NCBI RefSeq assembly: GCF_013087525.1
Contig: NZ_JABFCS010000001.1
Coordinates: forward strand, 3,286,001 to 3,350,000
Reading direction: 5' to 3'
Origin: Ramlibacter montanisoli
Lineage (GTDB): Bacteria; Pseudomonadota; Gammaproteobacteria; Burkholderiales; Burkholderiaceae_C
DNA: 64,000 nucleotides
Below the pieces are notes generated by a model. The model was not told the origin of the DNA. It did no database searches and was given only the letters and a program-made list of their open reading frames with translations. How positions within the stretch are numbered: the stretch's first letter is position 1; each line of letters opens with the position of its first letter. Below are positions 1 to 9,922 of this stretch, piece by piece. Made by a program: the position numbers and the translations under genes.

Positions 1-123
1 CGCGACCTGATCGTGGTGCGCAACTGCGTGATGCTGCTGGCGGCCATGGTGGTGATCGTGAACTTCGTGGTCGACGTGCTCTATGCCGTGATCGACCCGC
101 GCGTGAAGGCGAGCGACATATGA
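1..123 (+). CDS. ABC transporter permease, C-terminal fragment (DppB-like)
   Basis: The window opens inside a reading frame whose last 40 codons encode a hydrophobic segment (LLAAMVVIVNFVVDVLYAVI) followed by DPRVKASDI and a TGA stop. The ending 'YAVIDPRVK' is typical of the last membrane helix and short tail of DppB/OppB-type permeases, the first of two inner-membrane subunits of peptide/nickel-type ABC importers. The stop overlaps the next start (ATGA at 120-123), so the two permeases are probably translationally coupled. The gene is cut by the window edge; the assignment rests on this tail and on the DppC-DppD-DppF-like genes that follow. Confidence 0.8.
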   Translation, partial: RDLIVVRNCVMLLAAMVVIVNFVVDVLYAVIDPRVKASDI

Positions 124-999
124 GCGCCGTCCTCGAAACGGCGCCGGTGCCGGTGCCCGCGGGCCCGGGCTTCTGGCGGCGCGCGCGCAGGCACCCCAGC
201 TTCATGATCGGCCTGGTGCTGACGGTGCTGCTGGTGCTGGCAGCCGGCCTGTCCTTCGTGTGGACGCCGCACAACCCCTACGAGATCGACATGGGGCTGC
301 GGCTGCGCTCGCCGGGCGGCCCCTACTTCCTGGGCACCGACCCCTTCGGGCGCGACATCGCCTCGCTGCTGCTGGTGGGGGCGCGCGCCTCCATCATCGT
401 CGGCGTGGTGGCGGTGGGCATCGGCCTGGTGATCGGCACCGCGCTGGGGCTGCTGGCCTCGGCGAAACGCGGCTGGGTCGAGGAGGGGATCATGCGGCTG
501 GCCGACTTCGGCTTCGCCTTCCCCGCGATCCTGTCGGCGATCATGCTCACCGCGGTGTTCGGCCCCGGCATGGTGATCGCCATCATCGCCATCGGCATCT
601 ACAACATCCCCACCTTCGCGCGCATCATCGCGCGCGTCGGCCAACGCGGTGTGGGGCCGCGAGTTCGTGCTGGCCGCGCGCGCCTGCGGCAAGGGCAACT
701 TCGCGATCACCATGGAGCACGTGCTGCCGAACATCCTGTCGGTGCTGATCGTGCAGGCCACCATCCGCTTCGCGATTGCGATCCTGGCCGAAGCGGCGCT
801 GTCCTATCTGGGCCTGGGCACGCAGCCGCCGCAGCCTTCCTGGGGACGCATGCTGAGCGAAGCGCAGACCCTGCTGTTCCAGGCCCCGCGGCTGGCGGTG
901 TTCCCGGGCATCGCGATCGCGTTCGCGGTACTCGGCTTGAACCTGCTGGGCGACGGGCTGCGCGACCTGTTCGACCCGCGGCTGGCGAGGAAACGCTGA
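120..999 (+). CDS. ABC transporter permease (DppC-like), broken by a frame shift near 630
   Basis: Second inner-membrane permease of a peptide/nickel-type ABC importer. The first part has an N-terminal helix and the family motif LGTDPFGRDIASLLLVGARAS, then several helices. At about position 630 the frame moves, and the conserved EAA-like loop (WGREFVLAARACGKGN) and the C-terminal half (LSYLGLGTQPPQPSWGRML) continue in another frame to TGA at 997-999. Loss of two bases in the GCGCGC run would give ARIIARASANAVWGREF and a complete 293-residue protein, the usual family length. This looks like a sequencing or assembly error. Its start overlaps the upstream permease and its stop overlaps the ATPase start (TGATG). 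Confidence 0.88.
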
Positions 1000-2032
1000 T
1001 GCCGCTGCTCGAAGTCCGCGACCTCTCGGTCGAACTGCAGACGCACCGCGGCCCGGCCTATGCCGTGCGCGACGCCAGCTTCTCGCTGGAGCCCGGCGAG
1101 ACGCTGGGCCTGATCGGTGAATCCGGCAGCGGCAAGTCGATCACCGCCATGGCGCTGCTGGGCCTGCTGCCGGAAAACGCGCGGGTCACCGGCAGCATCG
1201 TGTTCGAGGGCCGCGAGCTGGTGGGGCTGCGCGAGCGCGATCTGTGCGAGCTGCGCGGCGACCGCATCGGCATGATCTTCCAGGAGCCGATGACGGCACT
1301 GAACCCGGTGCACACCGTCGGCGACCAGGTGGCGGAACCGCTGCGGCTGCACCGCGGCCTGTCGGCGTCGGCGGCGCGCAAGGAAGCGGTGGCATTGCTC
1401 GATCGCGTCGGCATCCCCGATGCCGCGCGCCGGATCGACGCCTATCCGCACCAGTTCTCCGGCGGCCAGCGCCAGCGCGTGACGATCGCGATGGCCCTGG
1501 CCTGCGGGCCCGACCTGCTGATCGCCGACGAGCCGACGACGGCGCTCGACGTGACCATCCAGCGGCAGATCCTGGACCTGATCCGCGAGCTGGTGGCCGA
1601 ACGCAGGATGGCGCTGATCCTGATCTCGCACGACCTGGGCGTGATCGCGCAGAATGTACAGCGCATGCTGGTGATGTACGGCGGCAGCGTGGTGGAAAGC
1701 GGGCCCACCACCGAGGTGTTCGCCCACCGCATGCATCCCTACTCGCTGGGGCTGTTCGGTGCGCGGCCGGGCCTGCGCCGGGTGAAGGGGCAGCGGCTGG
1801 CCACCATTCCGGGGACGGTGCCGGAGCTGGTGGACATGCCGAAAGGGTGTCCGTTTGCGGGGCGCTGTCGGTTGACGGTTCCGGAGTGCAACGTGGCGCT
1901 GCCGGCGCCGGTCGAGGTGGGTCCGGAGCATAGTGCGCGGTGCATTCGGCTGGAGGTGGTGAGGGCGGAGAAGGCGGCGCTGGGGAGCGCCCCCACCCCA
2001 CCCCCCCCCCCGGGGGGGAGGGAGGAACAGCC

Positions 2033-2036
<4 letters not shown>
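999..2036 (+). CDS. ABC transporter ATP-binding protein (DppD-like)
   Basis: Cytoplasmic ATPase of the same importer, 345 residues. Walker A is GESGSGKS at about 40-47, the signature FSGGQRQR at about 153-160, and Walker B LLIADEP at about 173-179. The C-terminal oligopeptide-transporter domain carries the cysteine-rich GCPFAGRC motif. The last 20 or so residues (proline- and glycine-rich) come from a GC-rich palindromic repeat at 1982-2027 and are unlikely to be part of the family fold. Because that repeat holds long C and G runs, its true length and the exact C-terminus are uncertain. The stop overlaps the next start as ATGA. Confidence 0.92.
1982..2027. repeat. GC-rich palindromic repeat, family A copy 1
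   Basis: A left arm GGGGAGCGCCCCCACC is followed by a C run, then a G run and GGGAGGGAGGAA. The same layout recurs at 34898-34942 and 61292-61335. Here it forms the end of the DppD-like gene, and its right end (GGGAGGAA, 6-13 bases before ATG) serves as the ribosome binding site of the next gene. Transposase genes for mobilising it are not seen in the window. The C11/G7 runs make base counts unreliable. Confidence 0.7.
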
Positions 2037-2863
<827 letters not shown>

Positions 2864-2927
2864 TGCCCGGCAAGGCCCGAGCGCGGCCGCAACTTCCGTT
2901 TGTCCAAGCTCCCTGGAGTTCCTCACC

Positions 2928-4421
2928 ATGATCCAACGCCGCAGCGTCCTCACGCACACCGCTTCCCTGGCCGCCCTGGCCACCCTGCCGGCCGGCGTGC
3001 TGGCGCAGAACCGCAAGAATTCGATCGTCATGGCGATGACGCTGGAGCCGACGCCGGGGCTGGACCCCACCGGCGGCGCCGCTTCCTCCATCGCCGAGGT
3101 CACGCTGTACAACATCTACGAGACGCTCACCAAGATCAACGCTGACGGCTCGGTCACGCCGCTGCTGGCCGAGAGCTGGGAAGTCTCGCCGGACCTCACC
3201 ACCTACACCTTCAAGCTGCGCAAGGGCGTCAAGTTCCACAACGGCGAGCCCTTCAACGCGCAGGCCGTGAAGTTCTCCTTCGACCGCGCCGGCGCGGAGA
3301 AGAGCGTCAACAAGGACAAGCGCACCTTCGCCAACCTCTCGACGCAGGCGATCGACGAACACACGGTGGTGGTCCTGACCAAGGAGATCGACCCCGACTT
3401 CCCCTTCCTCATGGGGCAGGCCACGGCGGTGATCGTGGAGCCCAAGAGCGCCGACTCCAACATGACCAAGCCGGTGGGCACCGGCCCCTACGTTCTGGAC
3501 AACTGGGTGAAGGGCTCGTCGATCTCGCTGAAGAAGTGGGATGGCTACCGCAACGCGGCGGCCATCAAGATCCCGCGCGCCACCTTCCGCTTCATCCAGG
3601 ACCCGGCGGCGCAGGTGGCCGCCATGCTGGCCGGCGACGTGGACCTGTTCCCGCGCATCACGCCGCGCAGCGTGGAACAGTTCAAGGGCAACCCGCGCTT
3701 CCAGGTGCTGGTCTCCGGCTCGCGCGCCAAGACCATCCTGGCGATCAACAACAAGAAGAAGCCCTTCGACGACGTGCGCGTGCGCCGCGCGGTGGCGATG
3801 GCGGTGGACCGCAAGGCCGTGATCCAGGGTGCCGGCGACGGCTACGGCGCGCCGATCGGCAGCCACTACCCGCCCAGCGCGCCCGGCTACGTGGACACCA
3901 CCGGCGTGAACCCCTACAACCCCGAGCGCGCCAAGGCGCTGCTGAAGGAAGCGGGCGTCACCGGGCCGCTGGAAGTCACCATCACGCTGCCGCCGCCGCC
4001 CTACGCGCGCCAGGGCGGCGAGGTGATCGCCTCGCAGCTGGCCAAGGTGGGCATCACCGCCAAGCTGCAGAACGTGGAATGGGCGCAGTGGCTGTCCAAC
4101 GTCTACGGCAACAAGAACTACGACATGACGATCATCTCCCACGTCGAGCCCTTCGACCTGGGCAACTTCGCCAAGCCGGACTACTACTGGAACTACCAGT
4201 CGGCCAAGTTCAACGACCTGTACGCCAAGTACAAGACCACGGCCAGCGCCAAGGACCGCATGAAGCTGCAGGCCGACCTGCAGAAACTGCTGGCCGAGGA
4301 TTCGGTGCACGCCTTCCTGTACCAGCCGCAATGGGTGACGGTGGCCAACAAGAACATCCGCGGCCTCTGGAAGGACATGCCGATCTTCGTCAACGACCTG
4401 TCCGCCCTGTCCTGGGCCTGA
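2928..4421 (+). CDS. extracellular solute-binding protein, family 5 (peptide/nickel type)
   Basis: Periplasmic receptor of the importer, 497 residues. The start ATG at 2928 follows CTGGAG and gives a signal peptide (MIQRRSVLTHTASLAALATL then PAGVLAQ); the paired arginines suggest possible Tat export. Family 5 landmarks include the N-terminal LTPLLAESWEVSPDLTTYTF-like region, KGVKFHNGEPF, VGTGPYVLDNW, and the C-terminal DPSNF-like segment around FDLGNFAKPDYYWNY. It lies 64 bases after the ATPase gene and 4 bases before an amidase, so the ligand may be an amide or peptide that the amidase then hydrolyses; that link is inferred. Confidence 0.93.
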   Translation: MIQRRSVLTHTASLAALATLPAGVLAQNRKNSIVMAMTLEPTPGLDPTGGAASSIAEVTLYNIYETLTKINADGSVTPLLAESWEVSPDLTTYTFKLRKGVKFHNGEPFNAQAVKFSFDRAGAEKSVNKDKRTFANLSTQAIDEHTVVVLTKEIDPDFPFLMGQATAVIVEPKSADSNMTKPVGTGPYVLDNWVKGSSISLKKWDGYRNAAAIKIPRATFRFIQDPAAQVAAMLAGDVDLFPRITPRSVEQFKGNPRFQVLVSGSRAKTILAINNKKKPFDDVRVRRAVAMAVDRKAVIQGAGDGYGAPIGSHYPPSAPGYVDTTGVNPYNPERAKALLKEAGVTGPLEVTITLPPPPYARQGGEVIASQLAKVGITAKLQNVEWAQWLSNVYGNKNYDMTIISHVEPFDLGNFAKPDYYWNYQSAKFNDLYAKYKTTASAKDRMKLQADLQKLLAEDSVHAFLYQPQWVTVANKNIRGLWKDMPIFVNDLSALSWA

Positions 4422-4425
4422 GGCG

Positions 4426-5850
4426 ATGCCGGAGGCATTGCACGAACTGACGGCCCCGGCTCTCGTCGATCTCTACCGCCGGCGCGAGGTGTCGCCGGTG
4501 GAGGTCGCACGCAGCGTGCTGGGCCACGTCGAGCGCTGGGAGTACTACATCCAGGCGCTCTACCTGCTGCGGCCCGACCAGGTGATGGAGCAGGCGCGCG
4601 CCAGCGAGGCGCGCTGGCTCAAGGGCCAGCCGCTCGGGCTGATCGACGGCGTGCCGGTCACCATCAAGGACAACATCGCGACCCGCGGCGACCCGATGCC
4701 GCTGGGCACGGCCGCCACGGAGCTGGTGCCCGCGAGCGCCGATGCGCCGCCGGCGGCGCGCGTGCGCGAACAGGGCGGCGTGATCCTCGCCAAGACCACC
4801 ATGCCCGACTACGGCATGCTGTCCTCGGGGCTCTCCAGCTTCCACAAGCTCGCGCGCAATCCCTGGGACATGACGAAGACGCCGGGCGGCTCGAGCGCCG
4901 GCGCGGCCGCCGCGGCGGCGGCCGGCTATGGCCCGCTGCACATCGGCACCGACATCGGCGGCTCCGTGCGCCTGCCGGCGGGCTGGTGCGGCATCTTCAC
5001 GCTCAAGCCCAGCCTGGGCCGCATTCCCATCGACCCGCCCTACATCGGCCGCGCGGCCGGGCCGATGACGCGCAGCGTCGCCGACGCGGCGGTGCTGATG
5101 GACGTGCTGTCGCGCCCCGACGACCGCGACAGCATGAGCCTGCCGCACCAGGACATCGCCTGGTCGCGCTTCGACACCGGCACCGACCGCCTGCGCGGCC
5201 TGCGCATCGGCCTGCTGCTGGAAGCGGGCTGCGGCCTGGCGGTGGAGCCCGAGGTACGCGCGGCGGTGGAACGCGCGGCGCAAGCGTTCGAGCGCGCCGG
5301 CGCCGTGGTGGCGCCGATGCGGCCCTTCATGACGCAGGGCATGCTGGACGGCATGGACTGGTTCTGGCGCATGCGCTCGCACGTGGACATGCGCTCGCTG
5401 CCCGCGGACGTGAAGGCGCGCGTGCTGCCCTACATCCAGCACTGGGCCGACAGCGCCGCCGGCCTCACCGGCGAAGCGGTGTTCCGCGCCTTCCACCAGT
5501 TCCACCTGACCCGCGTGGCCGCGGTGAATGCCTGCCGGCCCTTCGACTACGTGCTGTCGCCGGTGTCGCCGGTGCCGGCCTTCGCGGCGGAACTGCCCTC
5601 GCCCACCAACGACCCGATGCGGCCGCTGGAGCACATCGGCTTCACCGTGCCCTTCAACATGTCGGAGCAGCCGGCCGCGTCGATCAACTGCGGCTACACC
5701 AGCACCGGCCTGCCGATCGGCCTGCAGATCGCGGGCAAGCGCTTCGACGACCTGGGTGTGCTGCAGGTGGCGCGCGCCTGGGAGATGATCCGGGAGGCGC
5801 AGCGGCCGTGGCCGCAGCCGCCCTCGGAAGCCATCCACCATGTGGACTGA
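4426..5850 (+). CDS. amidase (amidase-signature family)
   Basis: Cytoplasmic hydrolase of carboxylic amides, 474 residues. The amidase-signature catalytic set is visible: Lys81 in VTIKDN, the serine pair of TPGGSSAGAA near 156-157 and the nucleophile Ser180 in GTDIGGSVRLPA. No signal peptide is seen. It starts 4 bases after the binding-protein gene and overlaps the next gene by 11 bases, so it is almost certainly in the transporter operon. The substrate cannot be read from the sequence; imported aliphatic, aryl or peptide amides are all possible. GatA is less likely because gatB and gatC are not adjacent and the protein is embedded in a transport operon. Confidence 0.92.
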   Translation: MPEALHELTAPALVDLYRRREVSPVEVARSVLGHVERWEYYIQALYLLRPDQVMEQARASEARWLKGQPLGLIDGVPVTIKDNIATRGDPMPLGTAATELVPASADAPPAARVREQGGVILAKTTMPDYGMLSSGLSSFHKLARNPWDMTKTPGGSSAGAAAAAAAGYGPLHIGTDIGGSVRLPAGWCGIFTLKPSLGRIPIDPPYIGRAAGPMTRSVADAAVLMDVLSRPDDRDSMSLPHQDIAWSRFDTGTDRLRGLRIGLLLEAGCGLAVEPEVRAAVERAAQAFERAGAVVAPMRPFMTQGMLDGMDWFWRMRSHVDMRSLPADVKARVLPYIQHWADSAAGLTGEAVFRAFHQFHLTRVAAVNACRPFDYVLSPVSPVPAFAAELPSPTNDPMRPLEHIGFTVPFNMSEQPAASINCGYTSTGLPIGLQIAGKRFDDLGVLQVARAWEMIREAQRPWPQPPSEAIHHVD

Positions 5851-7167
5851 TGCCCTCGGCAATCCGCTGACCCTGCGCAGCGAGGCCAGCCTCGCCGCCG
5901 TCGACGATTTCGTCGAGGGCTTCATCGCCAGCGAAGCGCGCGCGGTGAACATCCTGCAGGCGCAGGAGGACGGCAGCGGCATCGTGCAGGCGTACTGCGC
6001 GGCGCTGCACATGTTCGCGGAGAGCGCGCAGGCGCCCGCCAACGCGCGGCCCTTCAGCGCGCGGGCACAGGCCGCGGCCAGGGACGCGACGCCGCGCGAG
6101 CAGCGCTTCATCGCCGCGGTCGCAGCCTGGGTGGCGGGAGACGTGCCGCGCGCGATCGCGCTGCACGAGGAGCAGGCGCGCGCCTTCCCGCGCGACCTCG
6201 CCTCGCTGAAGCTGGGCCAGTACCACCTGTTCAACCGCGGCGACGCGCCCGGCATGCTGCGGCTGGCGCTGCATGCGCTGCCCGCGGCAGCCGACGTGCC
6301 CTATCTGCACGGGATGCTCGCCTTCGCCTGGGAACAGTGCCATTTCCTCGAGCAGGCCGAGGCCAGCGCGCGGCAGGCAATCGCGATGCGCCGCAAGGAG
6401 CCCTGGGCGCACCATGCGCTGGCACACGTGATGCTCACGCAAGGCCGCCTGGCCGAAGGCCATGCCTTCCTGCAGGACGTCAGCAGCACCTGGACCGGGC
6501 TGAACTCCTTCATGGTCACGCACAACTGGTGGCACCAGGCACTGTTCGCGCTCGACCTGGACCGCGAGGAAGAAGTGCTGGCGCTCTACGACCGCCATGT
6601 CTGGGGCGAGGTCAAGGAGTACAGCCAGGACCAGGTCAATGCCGTCTCGCTGCTGGCGCGCATGGAGCTCGCCGGCCTGGACGTCGGCGGCCGCTGGCAG
6701 GACGTGGCGCACTACCTGCAGCAGCGGGCGCACGACCACGTGCTGCCCTTCCTCGACCTGCAATACCTGTACGGGCTCGCGCGCGCGGGCGACATCGAAG
6801 CGGCGCGCGGCTGGCTCGCGAGCATCGAGCGGCACGCGCTGCAGCGTGCCGGCGCCGAGGCCGTGCTGTGGCAGCGCGTCTGCGTGCCGGCCGCGCGCGG
6901 CCTGCTGGCCCACGCCACCGGCGACTGGAAGACGACGGTGGAGGCGCTGGGCCACGCCCTGCCCCGCATGCTGGAAATCGGCGGCAGCCATGCGCAACGC
7001 GACCTGTTCGCGCAGGTTCACCTGGATGCATTGGTGAAGAGCGGCCACCTGGCCGGTGCGCAGAACTTGCTGCAGCAGCAGGTGCGCGCGCAACCCGAAT
7101 CGAAGCGCCTGCAGCGCCAGGCCGGGAAGCTCTATGCGGCCTTGGGCTTGCCGACCTTGAGGGATGA
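5840..7167 (+). CDS. TPR-type protein related to TTC38
   Basis: Helical-repeat protein of about 442 residues resembling the eukaryotic and bacterial TTC38 family. Landmarks are KLGQYHLFNRGDAPGML, YLHGMLAFAWEQ, EPWAHHALAHV, FMVTHNWWHQALF and YGLARAGD. No membrane segment is seen; the role in this operon is unknown. It overlaps the amidase stop by 11 bases. As read, the frame stays open to 7432, antisense to a phosphatase, but a TGA at 7165-7167, one frame away, sits exactly where a palindromic repeat begins, and adding one base makes the gene a whole number of codons. I therefore place the end at 7167; the tail beyond it is composition noise. Confidence 0.8.
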
Positions 7168-7214
7168 GGCCCCCAAGGGCTTCGCCCGGCCCCCGAGGGG
7201 GCGCGGCCGGCTTG
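7168..7214. repeat. palindromic repeat between convergent genes
   Basis: GCCCCCAAGGGC, TTC, GCCCGGCCCCCGAGGGGGC form nested inverted arms just after the TPR gene and before the end of the opposite-strand phosphatase gene. Similar elements are common between genes in Comamonadaceae (recalled, not searched). It could form a hairpin that ends transcription from both sides, but it has no T run. As read, both neighbouring frames run through it without stopping, which is probably an effect of missing bases in its C and G runs. Confidence 0.6.
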
Positions 7215-7874
7215 AGGCGGCTCGGCGGCGGCCAACTTCTGCTGATCGTAGACGGGCTGCGGCGGCAGGTCCGTCAGGTGGCGCGTGTCGGCCCAGGTCA
7301 GGATGTCGAAGGCGCCGTCGCGCACGCGGATGCGGTTCAGCCCCGCGTTCGGAATGTCGCTCTGGCGCGGGCCGCTCAGGCCCAGCGAACGCGCGGTGCG
7401 GTAGATCATGTCGAGCACGCCGCCGTGCGTGACGACCACCACCGTCTCGTCCGGATGCGCCGCCACCAGGCGCTGCACCGCTTCCATCACCCGCGCATGG
7501 AAGGCGCGGGTCGATTCGCCTTCGGGCATCGCGAAGTCCTCGTCGAAGCGCAGCCAGCCGGCCCAGGCTTCCGGGTGTTCGCGCTGGATGTCGTCGACCT
7601 TCATGCCGTCGACGCGCCCGAAGTGCTGTTCGCGCAAGCCGCTTTCCGGCACCGGCGGCAGCGCCAGTTCACCGGCGATGGGATGCGCGGTCTGCTGCGC
7701 GCGCAGCAGGTCGCTCGCGTACACGGCGTCGGCCTTCTCGCCGGCCATGCGCGCGGCCAGGCGCCGGGCCTGTTCGAGCCCGATCGCGTTCAGGCCGACG
7801 TTCACATGGCCCTGGAAGCGCAGTTCCCGGTTCATGTCCGTCTCGCCGTGGCGGATCAACACCAGTTCCGTCAT
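7215..7874 (-). CDS. histidine phosphatase family protein
   Basis: Phosphoglycerate-mutase-like phosphatase. The phosphohistidine motif LIRHGETDMN lies at the N-terminus (His9) and the second catalytic histidine in VVVVTHGG (about His150). The start at 7874 (MTELVLIRHG) is clear. The conserved domain ends near position 7240; beyond it the frame continues through the palindromic repeat without a stop, so the given end is approximate. The substrate is not evident; CobC/GpmB-like small-molecule phosphatases have this length (about 210-220 residues). It is divergent from the alpha/beta hydrolase gene at 7962. Confidence 0.85.
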
Positions 7875-7961
7875 GCGTGCAGTGTCCTCATCCACGGATT
7901 ATCCCGGCCGCCCGGCGATGCAGAATGGGCGAAAACCCAGCAGGGACTTCTTTTTCGGGCC

Positions 7962-8660
7962 ATGGGCACACTAATCCTCATCCCCGGCCTGGCCGGCGAC
8001 GCCGCGATGTGGCGCGAACAGCTACAGGCGCTGGCGCCCTGGCAGCCGCAGGTCAGCGATGTGCACACCCGCGAGGACGGCATCCCCGCCATGGCGGCCG
8101 CCCTGCTGCGGCAGCACGCGGGGCCGCTGGTGCTGTGCGGCGCGTCCATGGGCGGCATGGTCGCCATGGAGGCCGCGCGGCAGGCGCCGGAGCGCATCGC
8201 CGGCCTGGCGCTGCTGGGAACCGATGCGCGGCCCGATGCGCCCGAGATGACGGCGCTGCGGGAGGCGGCGATCGTGCTGTTCGCGCAAGGACGCACGCGG
8301 GAGGTCATCGCACCGAACATCGCGATGGCCTTCCATCCGGACCACGCCGCGGCGCTCGGTGCGGCCTATCTCGAATTCGTCCTGGATGCTGGCGCCGAAC
8401 AGTTGATCCGGCAGAACCGCGCCGTGATCGCGCGGCCCGACGCCCGGCCGCACCTGCCGCGGCTGCAGTGTCCGGTGCTGGTGATGTGCGGCGAAGCCGA
8501 CCTGCTGACGCCGCCGGAGCGCTCGCGGGAGATCGCGGCGCTGGTTCCGCAGGCGCAGCTGGTGCTGGTGCCCCGGTGCGGGCACATGCTGACGATGGAG
8601 CAGCCGGAAGTGGTGAACGCGCAATTGCGCGCCTGGCTCCCTTCCGTCCTCCCCGCGTGA
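7962..8660 (+). CDS. alpha/beta hydrolase
   Basis: Small alpha/beta-fold hydrolase of 232 residues. The start ATG at 7962 gives MGTLILIPGLAGDAAMWREQ, the usual first strand and oxyanion loop. The nucleophile elbow is GASMGG, the acid is probably in GEADLLTPPE, and the histidine in RCGHMLTMEQPE. There is no signal peptide. The open frame extends far upstream, antisense to the phosphatase gene, and that part was discarded. Its end is 6 bases from the convergent coaD gene. Substrate unknown. Confidence 0.88.
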   Translation: MGTLILIPGLAGDAAMWREQLQALAPWQPQVSDVHTREDGIPAMAAALLRQHAGPLVLCGASMGGMVAMEAARQAPERIAGLALLGTDARPDAPEMTALREAAIVLFAQGRTREVIAPNIAMAFHPDHAAALGAAYLEFVLDAGAEQLIRQNRAVIARPDARPHLPRLQCPVLVMCGEADLLTPPERSREIAALVPQAQLVLVPRCGHMLTMEQPEVVNAQLRAWLPSVLPA

Positions 8661-8666
8661 GCGGGC

Positions 8667-9167
8667 CTACTCCCGCCCGAGGCTGCGCACCTTGTCGATC
8701 AGCCGCTGCTGCACCGTCGCCGAGACGAACTGGTGCACTTCCCCGCCCAGCACCGCGATCTCGCGCACGAAGGTGCTGCTGATGAACTGGTACTTGTCGC
8801 TGGGCGTGAGGAACACGGTCTCCACGTCCGGCATCAGGTGGCGGTTCATGCCGGCCAGCTGGAATTCGTAGTCGAAGTCGGTCACGGCGCGCACGCCGCG
8901 CACCATGGCCTTGCCGCCGCGGGCCACGACGAAGTCGCGCACCAGGCCGCTGAAGCCTTCCACCGTCACCTTGGGATTGCCGTGCAGCGCCTCGCGCGCC
9001 ATGTCGATGCGCTCCTGCATGGTGAACAGGGACTTCTTGTGGTGCCCCGCCGCCACCGCCACGATCAGGCGGCCGAACAGCTGGGAGGCGCGCCGGACGA
9101 CGTCCTCGTGCCCCAGGGTCATGGGGTCGAAGGTGCCGGGATAGACGGCGATGACGTCAGTGGCCAT
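8667..9167 (-). CDS. coaD: phosphopantetheine adenylyltransferase
   Basis: Penultimate step of coenzyme A synthesis: ATP plus 4'-phosphopantetheine gives dephospho-CoA and pyrophosphate. The 166-residue protein has the nucleotidyltransferase motif GTFDPMTLGHEDV with its T/HxGH site near the N-terminus, the segment RGVRAVTDFDYEFQL and the C-terminal ISSTFVRE motif, all diagnostic for CoaD. The start at 9167 follows GGAGACC. A possible -10 box (CATAAT on the minus strand) lies at 9212-9217. It follows rsmD on the same strand, 46 bases away, a pairing common in proteobacteria. Confidence 0.97.
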   Translation of the reverse strand: MATDVIAVYPGTFDPMTLGHEDVVRRASQLFGRLIVAVAAGHHKKSLFTMQERIDMAREALHGNPKVTVEGFSGLVRDFVVARGGKAMVRGVRAVTDFDYEFQLAGMNRHLMPDVETVFLTPSDKYQFISSTFVREIAVLGGEVHQFVSATVQQRLIDKVRSLGRE

Positions 9168-9213
9168 GGTGGTCTCCTCATCGCCAGGCAGGCGGGCCGG
9201 TTGCTGCGCCGCA

Positions 9214-9801
9214 TTATGCAGCCGGGCGCAACAGGTGCCCGTGGACGGCGCCGGCGCGCATGTGGCGCACCCGCTCCAGCCGGTGGCGCGCCAGGGCCTC
9301 GTCCTGCCATTCGGTCGGCGCCTCCAGGTACAGGAAACCCTGCTCGCGCAGCGCGGGCCGCGCGGCGGCCAGGGCCTTGTCGAACAGGCCGGCGTCGAAG
9401 GGCGGGTCCAGGAACACAAGGTCCAGGCTGGCGGCCGGCTGGGCGGCCAGCACGCTGAGCGCATTGCCACGCTGCACCCGCACGTTGCCGGCAGCCAGCT
9501 TCTTCACGATCCCCCGCAGCTGGTCGACCAGGGCGCCTTCGGTCTCCACCAGCAGCACGTCGCCGGCGCCGCGCGACGCGGCTTCCAGCCCGAGGGCGCC
9601 GGTGCCGGCGAAGGCATCGACGCAGTGCCAGCCGCTCAGGTCCTGCCCCAGCCAGTTGAACAGGGTCTCGCGGACGCGGTCGGGGGTGGGCCGCAGTCCG
9701 GGGCGATCGGCCACCGGCAGCGGGGTGCGCTTCCACAGGCCGCCGATGATGCGGACCTGGTTGGGGAGGCCGCGGCGGGCGGGCGGGGCGGTGCGGGGCA
9801 T
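9214..9801 (-). CDS. rsmD: 16S rRNA (guanine(966)-N(2))-methyltransferase
   Basis: Methylates G966 of 16S rRNA in the small subunit using S-adenosylmethionine. The 195-residue protein has RIIGGLWKRTPL and RPTPDRVRETLFNWL, the SAM-binding DAFAGTGALGLEAASRGA and the catalytic motif VFLDPPFDAGLF (NPPY type). These identify RsmD rather than a general methyltransferase. It lies between the M16 peptidase operon and coaD, the usual neighbourhood in Burkholderiales. Confidence 0.97.
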   Translation of the reverse strand: MPRTAPPARRGLPNQVRIIGGLWKRTPLPVADRPGLRPTPDRVRETLFNWLGQDLSGWHCVDAFAGTGALGLEAASRGAGDVLLVETEGALVDQLRGIVKKLAAGNVRVQRGNALSVLAAQPAASLDLVFLDPPFDAGLFDKALAAARPALREQGFLYLEAPTEWQDEALARHRLERVRHMRAGAVHGHLLRPAA

Positions 9802-9827
9802 GCGGCGAGCTTACCTGCGCAGGCCGC

Positions 9828-9859
9828 AAAAAAGAGGCACGGCCCTCAGGCCGTGCCTC
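9828..9859 (-). terminator. intrinsic terminator of the M16 peptidase operon
   Basis: A perfect 11-base inverted repeat, GAGGCACGGCC (9834-9844), loop CTCA, GGCCGTGCCTC (9849-9859), is followed on the minus strand by a run of six T (plus-strand A at 9828-9833). It lies 64 bases after the stop of the downstream M16 gene. Confidence 0.92.
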
Positions 9860-9922
9860 ACTCTCTCCCTGTGAAACTCTCCCTTGCGTGTTACCAGAAG
9901 CGTGACAGCGCAAGGCCATTGT

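Noticed and set aside
7168..7432. C-terminal extension of the TTC38-like protein
   Set aside because: It is antisense to the conserved part of the histidine phosphatase and arginine/alanine-rich; a TGA one frame away at 7165 abuts the repeat.
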